Positions 32,923 to 41,409 of a stretch of 64,000 bases of DNA are shown here, piece by piece. A program made the translations under genes and the position numbers. The stretch is taken from positions 1-64,000 of the forward strand of contig NZ_JAIVLH010000007.1 of the NCBI RefSeq assembly GCF_020524345.1. Direction: 5' to 3'. The notes beneath the pieces were generated by a model. That model saw only the letters and a program-made list of their open reading frames with translations, had not been told where the DNA came from and ran no database searches. This DNA is from Metabacillus niabensis (GTDB lineage Bacteria; Bacillota; Bacilli; Bacillales; Bacillaceae). Numbering within the stretch: position 1 is the stretch's first letter; each line of letters starts with the position of its first letter.

Positions 32923-32973
32923 AAGTCCTATAAAATAAATAGAACAAACAACACTGCTGAAAGGAGACTTAAA

Positions 32974-33162
32974 ATGAAAGGTTTTAATAATCCTAATCCA
33001 TTTGCTGATATGCCAAAATCTGTGAAAAAGACATTAAGATACATCATTCAAGATGTAGACTCACTTGAGAAACTGGCACAAATCGAAACATTAATGAACG
33101 GCTTTATTCAGGATAGGAAAATTGTCCTTGAAAAACAACAATACAAAGATCAAAACTCCTAA
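32974..33162 (+). CDS. 62-aa small protein of unknown function
   Basis: ATG 32974 follows AAAGGAG by 7 nt and encodes MKGFNNPNPFADMPKSVKKT and a helical C-terminal half with LIET-like leucine heptads. It is soluble and unrecognised. An upstream in-frame extension has no ribosome binding site. Confidence 0.65.
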   Translation: MKGFNNPNPFADMPKSVKKTLRYIIQDVDSLEKLAQIETLMNGFIQDRKIVLEKQQYKDQNS

Positions 33163-33332
33163 TTAGCTTTCCTCCAATCTTATGATACCCAAACTTCCTC
33201 ACTTCAGCTGAAAAAATAGAGAATGCTTACTATAAATAAAGAGGTCAACATCGTGCCATTCATAAAGGTATTCCATTTTGTTGAAAATAGTATGTGATAT
33301 TGTAATATTTATTTTTGTACTAACCTGAATGC

Positions 33333-33458
33333 AGGTAGTTACAAATTCTCCTAAGTGCCTATGATATAGTCGAAGCAAAAACAGACATCGCACAAATAAT
33401 TTCTCGAAAAATATATGCATCATAAGAAAGCGAGTGCCTCGAGTGCTCGTATTTTTTT
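33333..33458 (+). pseudogene. Decayed partial copy of the 47-aa gene and its terminator
   Basis: The stretch repeats TTACAAATTCTCCTAAGTGC and following sequence of the 47-aa gene (from codon 12), then ATATATGCATCATAAG, and ends in the same GAGTGCCTCGAGTGCTCG hairpin and T-run. Substitutions and a deletion break the frame (GATATAG replaces GATAAAG), so it is a tandem duplication remnant. Confidence 0.8.
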
Positions 33459-33784
33459 GTGCAATAACGTTATTTTGAAAAAGTAAATTAGATAGAATGA
33501 TAAGGAGTGGAATGATTGTTTTAAACGTATTTTTAACAAAAATATATATTTATGGGATAAATTTGAAATTATAACAAAATAGAAATTTTTCAGTTGTGTC
33601 GAAAACTATCGAATTTTACCATATATTAATTAGAAAGTACCTGATAAAATAAAGGAAAATAGTCATGTTTTATCGGTTACAAGCAGAAATCAGGTAAATT
33701 GTGATCGCTATATCTTCGGGATATTAGTGAGATAGTACTATATTGATGTTGTTGACCTTCAGAACATAATTGAGGCGAGGATAA
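33459..33784. other. Leader region of the pel operon
   Basis: This 326-bp AT-rich stretch holds no gene that I can support. It must contain the pel promoter; I see no unambiguous -35/-10 pair and no riboswitch-like fold. GGCGAGGA precedes the first pel start codon. Confidence 0.4.
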
Positions 33785-35959
33785 ATGAACATTTTAATTA
33801 CAGGAGGATATGGATTTATTGGTTCCTTTGTGGCAGAGAGGTTTTACAAGGAGAATCACTCCATCTTCATTATTGATAATCTATCGGTTGGGAGAAAAGA
33901 ACATATTTCCTTTCGGCATAAAGCATTAATTGCTGATATAAAGGACACGCAGTGTGAAGCATTTTTTAAATCGCACAGTATCGATGTAGTCATTCATTGT
34001 GCAGCACAGACACATGTGAGTAGGTCGATTATAGATCCAGTTGAAGATTCTTCGACAAATATTTTAGGATTAATCAATATGTTGAATCTCTCTCATAAAT
34101 ACAATGTGAAGAAGTTTGTTTTTTGTTCTTCCGCGGCGATTTACGGAAATAACCAACAGTTACCTCTAACGGAAGTAGAAGCAGGTAACCCTATTTCACC
34201 ATATGGGCTAAATAAATGGACCGGTGAGCTTTACTGCCAAAAGTGGGAGGAAATGTACAGGATTTCAACTCTTATTTATCGTTTTTCAAATGTATATGGT
34301 CCACGGCAGCATGTTAGTGAGGAAAGTAGTGTGATTACCTCCTTTACAAATCTAATTCTTGAAAAGAGACCTGTTACCATTTATGGCGATGGAGAACAAA
34401 CAAGGGATTTTATCTATGTAGGGGATGTTGCTGAAGCTATTTATCGAGGAGTAATTAGTCAGCTATCGGGAGTATATAACTTATCAACCGGAACCGATGT
34501 GGCCATTAATCAGTTAGTCGATGAAATGAGTATGATTCATCCAGTGTCAGATATAAAGCAGGTTGATAGCCGACAGGGGGATATCAAACGATCGGTCTTA
34601 GATAATACCAAACTCAAACGAGACCTTGATTGGGTTCCAAAGTACAGTCTTGATGAAGGATTGAAGAAAGTTTTTGATTATTATAAAGATAAAGAAGAAG
34701 GACCAATACCAACGGTCGTAAAGCCAAAAAAGGAAAAAAAGGCGAAAAGAATACCGTTTCTCTCATTCTTAGAAAATATATCTTTGTTTGTCATCTTTTT
34801 TGGAATGTCATTTTTGCTCACGCCGATAGTTGATGTAGTTGATATATGGCTTATTTATATTTTACTAGCGGCCATATTATTTGAAAAAACACAAGTGGTT
34901 GTTTCTGCCTTTCTGGCAATAGGTGTACAAGCATACTTAATGGCATCTCAAGGACGGATTTGGACCTCGTTATTTGTGGACAACACCTTACTGGCAACCT
35001 TCACAATCTACTTGTTAGTGGGATTAATCGTAAGTTATAAGGTAGAAAGAGGGAGAATTGAGCTTCAATTTACAAAGGATGAGCTAACATCTTCACAGTC
35101 GAAATATTCGTTTTTAACCTCTATATATGAAGATACATTACAAGTAAAGGATGAAATGAAGGAACAAATTTTGCGGATGGAAGATGGAATTGGAACAATC
35201 TATGACTCTGTAAAAGAGCTGGATAATTTGGAGCCGGAAGCATTACTCAACGGAGCCATCCATGTTCTAGAGCGGACATTGAAAGCTCGTCATTTTGCTA
35301 TTTACCTAGTTCATTCAAGTGGCTATATGAGACTTGCGGTAAAGTCATCAGATAGCTTGTACCAGCCGACTGCCTCGATTAAACAAGAGCAAGGCACAAT
35401 AATCGATAAAGCCATCTCAAATAAAAAAATCTATTACAATACGAACCTTACAGAAAATGAACCAATCTTTGCGGCACCAATTATTCAGCATCAAGAAGCA
35501 ATAGCGGTCATTCTTTGTCACGATGTTCCGTTTAACAGATTAACTTTATCCTACAAAAATATGGTTGATGTGGTGACGCGACTGATCAGTACTTCACTTG
35601 CGCGTGCTTATGAATATATAAATGAAATTAATACGGAGCGATTTATCGAAGGAACAAATGTATTAAGACCACACTATTTCCAGCGGATCTTAGAAAATAA
35701 ACATAAGATTTTTCAAGAGCTCAATATTCCAACAGTGAAACTTGAGGTTTTAACACTTGATCATTCAATAGAGAACTTACAATTCATCGGCTCTTTATTA
35801 AGAATAAACGACCACTTAGGATTTGATGAAAAAGGTCAATTATTTATACTTCTCTCAAATGCAACCATTGAAGAAGCGAAATTTGCAATGGAACGTCTTC
35901 AAAAGAACGGAATAATGGTCGCCCTTGATGAGAAGGAGGAAGCTCTCCATGTTAGTTAG
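33785..35959 (+). CDS. pelD: Fusion of PelX-like UDP-sugar 4-epimerase and PelD c-di-GMP receptor
   Basis: This 724-aa protein has two parts. Residues 1-305 form an extended SDR epimerase with GGYGFIG (7-13) and the Tyr140-x3-Lys144 pair, resembling the PelX UDP-GlcNAc 4-epimerase that supplies UDP-GalNAc. From about 319 it is a PelD: four transmembrane helices (about 325-420), a coiled coil, a GAF domain (about 485-625) and a degenerate GGDEF domain (630-724). Arg673-Ile-Asn-Asp676 fits the RxxD inhibitory site that binds c-di-GMP in PelD. The degenerate EKGQLF in place of GGDEF means no cyclase activity. First gene of a tightly packed operon. Confidence 0.88.
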   Translation: MNILITGGYGFIGSFVAERFYKENHSIFIIDNLSVGRKEHISFRHKALIADIKDTQCEAFFKSHSIDVVIHCAAQTHVSRSIIDPVEDSSTNILGLINMLNLSHKYNVKKFVFCSSAAIYGNNQQLPLTEVEAGNPISPYGLNKWTGELYCQKWEEMYRISTLIYRFSNVYGPRQHVSEESSVITSFTNLILEKRPVTIYGDGEQTRDFIYVGDVAEAIYRGVISQLSGVYNLSTGTDVAINQLVDEMSMIHPVSDIKQVDSRQGDIKRSVLDNTKLKRDLDWVPKYSLDEGLKKVFDYYKDKEEGPIPTVVKPKKEKKAKRIPFLSFLENISLFVIFFGMSFLLTPIVDVVDIWLIYILLAAILFEKTQVVVSAFLAIGVQAYLMASQGRIWTSLFVDNTLLATFTIYLLVGLIVSYKVERGRIELQFTKDELTSSQSKYSFLTSIYEDTLQVKDEMKEQILRMEDGIGTIYDSVKELDNLEPEALLNGAIHVLERTLKARHFAIYLVHSSGYMRLAVKSSDSLYQPTASIKQEQGTIIDKAISNKKIYYNTNLTENEPIFAAPIIQHQEAIAVILCHDVPFNRLTLSYKNMVDVVTRLISTSLARAYEYINEINTERFIEGTNVLRPHYFQRILENKHKIFQELNIPTVKLEVLTLDHSIENLQFIGSLLRINDHLGFDEKGQLFILLSNATIEEAKFAMERLQKNGIMVALDEKEEALHVS

Positions 35960-36836
35960 CATGTTTATTGCTTACTATGTAGTAGCTGCTATCTATGTCA
36001 TCATCCACCTTTTTCTAAGAAGAAAAGGCACAGTTTTGCGTTTATTAATTTTACTATCATGTCCATTTATAGGCCTCTTTCTTATTTATGCTATGCAAAA
36101 GAAGGTATATTCAAAAGATGAGCTGCCTGACTGGTTGCTTCGTCGTGAGCAATATGATGATATGGTGCTAAAAACTCCTGATATAGAAGAGGAAACGAAT
36201 ATTATCCCGTTCAATGATGCCCTCATCCTTAATGATAATAAAACAAAAAGGAAAATGCTGATTGACTTACTGAAGGGTGAGTTTTTACAGCGTGTTGATG
36301 CTCTTGAACTTGCCCTTCAAAGTGATGATTCTGAAACATCTCATTACGCAGCTACTGCAGTACAGCAGGCGAAAAGTGATTTATTGAAAAATATGCGCAG
36401 AATAGAGGGAATGCTGGCCAGTAAGAATGATTTAGCGTTACTGGAATCCTATCGCGATCTTATTAAGGATTATACTAAAATTGAGTTTTTAGATGAACGA
36501 ACACGTAGAAGATATACTCATAAATACATTCAAACGATTGATCGATTACTTGAACATGCACCTTCAAGCGATGCTGCAAACTACTTGGAAAAAATTGAAG
36601 CAGCCCTTTATCTTGCTGAATATCACTTGGCATTAGAGACCGCTGAACAATTTCTTACTTTATTTCCTGGAGAAGAAGAGGCTTATTTTGCGTTAATGAA
36701 TGTTCATTATAAGATGAAAAACAAGACCGAGTTTCAGAGAATGATTGATCAGCTTCGCTCAACTGATATTAAGCTATCTCCCAATAAGCTAAATCTACTC
36801 CGTTTCTGGTTACAAGGTGAAGAATATGAAAAATAA
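35949..36836 (+). CDS. pelE: PelE-like membrane/TPR protein
   Basis: This 295-aa protein has two N-terminal transmembrane helices (about 1-22 and 30-50) and a long helical cytoplasmic part. The C-terminal section (about 200-285) contains TPR-like helical repeats. It matches PelE in layout and position; PelE forms an inner-membrane complex with PelD, PelF and PelG. I chose ATG 35949 because AAGGAGG lies 8 nt upstream. It overlaps pelD by 11 nt. Confidence 0.8.
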   Translation: MLVSMFIAYYVVAAIYVIIHLFLRRKGTVLRLLILLSCPFIGLFLIYAMQKKVYSKDELPDWLLRREQYDDMVLKTPDIEEETNIIPFNDALILNDNKTKRKMLIDLLKGEFLQRVDALELALQSDDSETSHYAATAVQQAKSDLLKNMRRIEGMLASKNDLALLESYRDLIKDYTKIEFLDERTRRRYTHKYIQTIDRLLEHAPSSDAANYLEKIEAALYLAEYHLALETAEQFLTLFPGEEEAYFALMNVHYKMKNKTEFQRMIDQLRSTDIKLSPNKLNLLRFWLQGEEYEK

Positions 36837-38547
36837 TTTTAAAATCGAAAAAAGTGTTTATATCATGATGGGTTTGGTTTCCTTGATTGGTTTGTTTTTT
36901 CTGCTGATCAGGTCTGACTTTCTTTTGGGTTTTCAAAACTTTAATGACGTTCAGAATGTGCCAGTAGTAAAACAAGAGAAAGAAAAGATAAATGAACACT
37001 ATATGCAACCCTCTTTTTTAATTCTTGAAGGAGAGGATCAGCCTGAACTTGCGGAAACAGTTGCTAGTCAGTTTAAGCAGCAGGGGAAAGTTGTTGACAG
37101 GAGGTCGATCAATCAAAACTTTCCATCAACAAGTGAATATGAAGGAGTAATAGTAACAACTGAACAACTTGATGATCTCCCAGATATTCAGCCATTGCTG
37201 ACTTATGTAGAAACGGGAGGCAGCATTTTTTTTGCGACAAGACCTTCACCGAGTGTTGGTTTATCTTCTATTTATCAGCAGCTGGGGATTGTTGAGATTG
37301 GCACATTTATTGAGACAAGTGGTATTGAATTGACACAACCCTTTTTAAAGGCTCCCCACAATAAGATATTCGAATCTGAAGATATTCGTAATTCCTCTCT
37401 TTCAGTCAGACTTGGAAAGGGAGCATCTTTGTATGCAAAATCAACTGATGGAACGCCGTTGTTATGGGAGACAACATATGGTGAAGGAAGCTTTGTCTTT
37501 TTTAACGGAACGATATTAGCCAATCCTTCGCAAAATGGCCTTTTGACTAAAGGGATTCAGCTAGCGGTGCCCTCTTATATTTTCCCTGTAATTAATGCAA
37601 AGGTAACAGCGTTAGAAGGATTTCCTTCCCCGGTTCAAGAGGGGAAGGTTAAGGATTCAACTATGACGAATGAAAACTATTTACGACATGTGATTTGGGC
37701 TGAGCTACAGCGGATTGAGGCGAAATATGACCTGAATTATACAACCTCATTCGTCATGACCTCAGGAGAAGATAGTGTACAATCAACTTCTTTAGATCTT
37801 GCTAAAACACAGGAAAATGCAGTCATTTATGGGCGGGAGCTCCTTCGTATGGGTGGAGATTTCGGCTTGAGAGGCTATAACCAGCTACCGACAAGCGGGA
37901 TGAATAAAACAGACGTACAGTCAATGTTTGAATCGACTTACTCATTAATGGAACGGGCTTTGCCTGGTTATCAAATACGATCCTATATTCCTGCGAGTCA
38001 AGAGAATGCTTTATCCAATTTAAAAACAGTTAAGGAGGTTTTCCCTGATCTTCAAGCTGTTTTAGCGATGGTTGAGCAGCCTTTTATAGATGAGGAAGGG
38101 ATTGCTGTTTTACCTCAGCAGATCATAGATTTCCCGATGGATGATTATGCGGAATGGATCGCTTTTAACGGACTGTTTTCAACTGGATTTATCTCACAAT
38201 CTTTAGAACCACAGGCGTTACTGCATCAAATGAATGCTGAAACTGCGTTACAGGATCTGGTATCCTATCAGCAGCAATTAAAAGCAGATGCCCCGTGGCT
38301 AAGAAGGAAAACATTGTCTGATACTTGGAGCAGTGTTCAAAATTATGAGGAAATGATTGTGTATGAAGAACGGACAAAAGAGGGGGTTAACTTTCAGGTG
38401 AATAAGCTCCGGGCACCAGCTTATTTTTTCTTCGCATCTGACCGTCCTGTGAGCTCTTATGAAAATTGCAAGGTCACATCAATTGGGCCAAATCTTTATT
38501 TAATTGAAGCAAATGAATTAACGTTTCATATAGGATGGGAAGGGTAG
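36826..38547 (+). CDS. PelA-deacetylase-like protein (PelA_DA/DUF2194 type), apparently without metal ligands
   Basis: This 573-aa protein has an N-terminal signal anchor (about 10-30), an alpha/beta domain with flavodoxin-like strands (about 55-250) and a C-terminal polysaccharide-deacetylase-like domain. It occupies the pelA_DA slot between pelE and pelF. Active members of the fold have an Asp-Asp before a FP motif and an HxxxH in GLHGYNH; here the positions read Leu263-Glu264-Gly265-Phe-Pro and Arg349-Gly-Tyr-Asn-Gln353. If the alignment is right, the enzyme is catalytically dead. ATG 36826 follows AAGGTG. Confidence 0.75.
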   Translation: MKNNFKIEKSVYIMMGLVSLIGLFFLLIRSDFLLGFQNFNDVQNVPVVKQEKEKINEHYMQPSFLILEGEDQPELAETVASQFKQQGKVVDRRSINQNFPSTSEYEGVIVTTEQLDDLPDIQPLLTYVETGGSIFFATRPSPSVGLSSIYQQLGIVEIGTFIETSGIELTQPFLKAPHNKIFESEDIRNSSLSVRLGKGASLYAKSTDGTPLLWETTYGEGSFVFFNGTILANPSQNGLLTKGIQLAVPSYIFPVINAKVTALEGFPSPVQEGKVKDSTMTNENYLRHVIWAELQRIEAKYDLNYTTSFVMTSGEDSVQSTSLDLAKTQENAVIYGRELLRMGGDFGLRGYNQLPTSGMNKTDVQSMFESTYSLMERALPGYQIRSYIPASQENALSNLKTVKEVFPDLQAVLAMVEQPFIDEEGIAVLPQQIIDFPMDDYAEWIAFNGLFSTGFISQSLEPQALLHQMNAETALQDLVSYQQQLKADAPWLRRKTLSDTWSSVQNYEEMIVYEERTKEGVNFQVNKLRAPAYFFFASDRPVSSYENCKVTSIGPNLYLIEANELTFHIGWEG

Positions 38548-38550
38548 TCT

Positions 38551-39954
38551 ATGAAAATTTGTTTAATTACAGAAGGATCTTATCCATATGTAACAGGGGG
38601 AGTCTCAAGTTGGATTCAATCACTCATGACACAGATGCCGCAACACGAGTTTTTGATCATCTCTATCTCTGCAAAAAAGGAAAATACGTTAGTAAGGCGT
38701 TATAGCTCTCCTTCCAACCTATTAGCCATATATGATATTTACCTCGATACACTCATTACCGAGGATATCGTGCAGGGGAAGCGATACCTTATTTCAGATG
38801 AGGAAAAGCAAGCTTTTTTCTCGTTAATTGGTGGAAAAGACATCAATTGGCCGGTCTTATTTGATTTGCTTGTTAGCGATCGAATTGATAGCATCATCAA
38901 TTTCCTGGCCAGCAAGGACTTCTTTGATATTGTTTATCAGCTGTGTAAAGAAAGGTTTATGCATGTTCCGTTTACAGACATGTTTTGGGCGCTTCGCTCA
39001 ATGGTACTGCCTTTGTTTATTTGTTTGAATCAAAAGCTGCCTATAGCTGACCTTTATCATAGTGTTTCAACAGGTTATGCAGGTGTGTTGGGTGCATTAG
39101 CAAAGCATCAATACAATAAGCCATACATCCTGACAGAGCATGGTATTTATACACGTGAGCGTGAAGAGGAAATTATTAAGGCAGATTGGATTAAAGGCTA
39201 TTTTAAAGATATATGGATAGATTACTTCTACAATTTATCAAATTGTGCCTACGAGTATGCAAATGAAGTAACATCTCTTTTTGAAAAAAACCGCGAAATT
39301 CAGATGGAGCTGGGCTGTCAACAGTCAAAAACATCTGTGATTTCCAATGGTATTGATTTGACACGTTTTGATGTGGCAAGTCGAAGGAAAAAAGAAGGAC
39401 TTCATGTCGGAGCCGTTGTAAGGATTGTGCCAATAAAAGATATTAAAACGATGCTGCAAAGCTTTGCTATTGTTCAGGAGACGTTGCCGAATGCGTATTT
39501 TTATATCATAGGTCCAACTGATGAAGATGCAGATTATTACGAGGAATGTATAGATCTCCTTGAAAGCTTGGAATTGAAAAATGTTGTATTTACCGGGGAA
39601 GTGAATGTGAAGGAGTATTTGGCATTTTTGGATCTCCTTGTGTTATCAAGTATAAGTGAAGGGCAGCCTCTAGTCATACTCGAAGGTCTGGCAATGGGAA
39701 TCCCGTATGTCACAACAGACGTCGGAAGTTGCTCGGAATTATTATATGGACCAAATGACTCATTTGGACATGCCGGCAGTATTGTTCCTGTTATGCATTT
39801 TCACCTTTTAGCACAAGAAATTATTGCATTACTCATGGATCAAGATAAACGATGGGAATATGGTCAAAATGGCATGAAAAGAGTAAGAGAATATTATTCC
39901 CTTCCCCTTATGATAGAGAGATATAATGCTTGCTATGAAAGGTGGGGAAGCTAA
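38551..39954 (+). CDS. pelF: Pel polysaccharide glycosyltransferase PelF
   Basis: This 467-aa GT4-family glycosyltransferase is cytoplasmic and polymerises UDP-activated amino sugars into Pel. PelF signatures include EGSYPYVTGGVSSW (7-20) and TEHGIYTRERE (about 196-206). The sugar-nucleotide motif VLEGLAMGIPYVTTDVGS lies in the C-terminal half. It starts 4 nt after the preceding stop and ends one base before pelG. Confidence 0.93.
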   Translation: MKICLITEGSYPYVTGGVSSWIQSLMTQMPQHEFLIISISAKKENTLVRRYSSPSNLLAIYDIYLDTLITEDIVQGKRYLISDEEKQAFFSLIGGKDINWPVLFDLLVSDRIDSIINFLASKDFFDIVYQLCKERFMHVPFTDMFWALRSMVLPLFICLNQKLPIADLYHSVSTGYAGVLGALAKHQYNKPYILTEHGIYTREREEEIIKADWIKGYFKDIWIDYFYNLSNCAYEYANEVTSLFEKNREIQMELGCQQSKTSVISNGIDLTRFDVASRRKKEGLHVGAVVRIVPIKDIKTMLQSFAIVQETLPNAYFYIIGPTDEDADYYEECIDLLESLELKNVVFTGEVNVKEYLAFLDLLVLSSISEGQPLVILEGLAMGIPYVTTDVGSCSELLYGPNDSFGHAGSIVPVMHFHLLAQEIIALLMDQDKRWEYGQNGMKRVREYYSLPLMIERYNACYERWGS

Positions 39955-41409
39955 ATGGCGGGAATTGGATTTCAGCTTAAAGCCTTATATGATCAATCGA
40001 ATTTTTTTAATCAGATTCGTGCCTATGGTTATTCAGCCGTTACAGCAGTAGGCCCTATGCTGTTAACCGTAATATTAATTACTTGCTCAAGAGAGTGGCT
40101 GTTGTTTTTACAGACCTCTGCAAGAGAAGTTCACCTGTTTATGGCTGCTATCGAATATGCATTTGTGTTCTCACAGCTCATCACAGGCGGATTTGTCTTC
40201 GTGATCTCTCGGTATGTTGCTGATCAAACGTTTATTGAGAAGGAAGAGAATGTATTATCCTCGATGTATGGGGCAATCGGAATTGTTGTGTTCTTAGGGT
40301 TTATGAGTACAGTTTTCTTTTATTGGACATCACCTTTGCCTTTTTCCTTTAAACTCGTCACATACCTCTTTTTTACAGAGCTAAGCATTATTTGGGTTCT
40401 ATCTATGTATGTTTCGGCGCTTAAGGATTATAAAAAGATCGTGAAAAGCTATATAGTTGGTGTGCTGATCTCAGCAGTTTTAATTTGGGTCTTTACTTAT
40501 GTATTTCACATCTTAACAGCAACTGCTGTTTTTATTGGACTTGTGATTGGATTTTTCTATATTTTAGCGAAGTTATTACATGATATAGCCAAATACTTTC
40601 AGATTAATAATAAGCAATATTTTCAGTTTCTGATTTATTTCGAAAAGCATCCCTATTTGTTCATCATAGGAATCCTTTATTATGTCGGTCTATATGGTCA
40701 TAATCTGGCAGTTTGGTTAGGAGAAAGGAAAATAGTAGTAGAAGACACATATGTGATGGCACCTTATTATGATACACCAGTGTTTTATGCATATTTGAGC
40801 ATCTTGCCAGCACTCATTTTGTTTATGGTGACATTAGAGACTACTTTCTATGAAACGTATAAAAAATATTATGGGCGCATTCTTAATGGCTTTCCAATTC
40901 AGGACATTGAAAATGCGAAACAGGAGATGTATAGAGTTCTAAAGCATGAAATCCTTTTTATGTCACAGGTACAACTCCTTGTTTGCTTTGCCTTCCTATT
41001 TTTAGGAGTGCGTTTTCTTCCATTTTTAGGAATGACACAGGATCAAATTGATATCTTTATGATTGTCGTTTTAGGAACATGGTTTTTAGGATTACTAATT
41101 ACATTCTTTTTGATTCTCCTATACTTTGATGAACAGAAAGCGGCTTGCATGCTGATCGGAAGCTATACGGTGCTTAGCTTTACCTTAACATTTATTAGCA
41201 TGAAGCTGTTTGGTCAATATGGAGCCGGAATGTTTCTTGCTGCCTTGATCAGTTTAATCTACGGCTGTCGAATTCTCATGTCAAGATTAAATGATATTGA
41301 TTATACAACCTTTTGCTCTCAGCCTATTATTTATAAGGAAACTGTGACAAAAATAGAAAAGCTATTAAAAAAATTGGGTGTTCATGAGGAAGAGGAGATT
41401 TCCAAATGA
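39955..41409 (+). CDS. pelG: Pel polysaccharide exporter subunit PelG
   Basis: This 484-aa MATE/Wzx-like membrane protein has about 12 transmembrane helices and is the polytopic PelG of the Pel synthase-export complex. Its start codon abuts the pelF stop, and its stop overlaps the CotH start as ATGA (41406). The N terminus MAGIGFQLKALYD is typical of PelG. Confidence 0.93.
   Translation: MAGIGFQLKALYDQSNFFNQIRAYGYSAVTAVGPMLLTVILITCSREWLLFLQTSAREVHLFMAAIEYAFVFSQLITGGFVFVISRYVADQTFIEKEENVLSSMYGAIGIVVFLGFMSTVFFYWTSPLPFSFKLVTYLFFTELSIIWVLSMYVSALKDYKKIVKSYIVGVLISAVLIWVFTYVFHILTATAVFIGLVIGFFYILAKLLHDIAKYFQINNKQYFQFLIYFEKHPYLFIIGILYYVGLYGHNLAVWLGERKIVVEDTYVMAPYYDTPVFYAYLSILPALILFMVTLETTFYETYKKYYGRILNGFPIQDIENAKQEMYRVLKHEILFMSQVQLLVCFAFLFLGVRFLPFLGMTQDQIDIFMIVVLGTWFLGLLITFFLILLYFDEQKAACMLIGSYTVLSFTLTFISMKLFGQYGAGMFLAALISLIYGCRILMSRLNDIDYTTFCSQPIIYKETVTKIEKLLKKLGVHEEEEISK

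Noticed and set aside
33199-33423. 74-codon minus-strand frame, similar to one at 32518-32811
   Set aside because: The similarity comes from the duplicated 47-aa gene on the other strand; both frames are shadows.
33459-33784. c-di-GMP riboswitch before the pel operon
   Set aside because: The GACGCAAAGC joining motif and P1 are absent; control by c-di-GMP is more likely through PelD.
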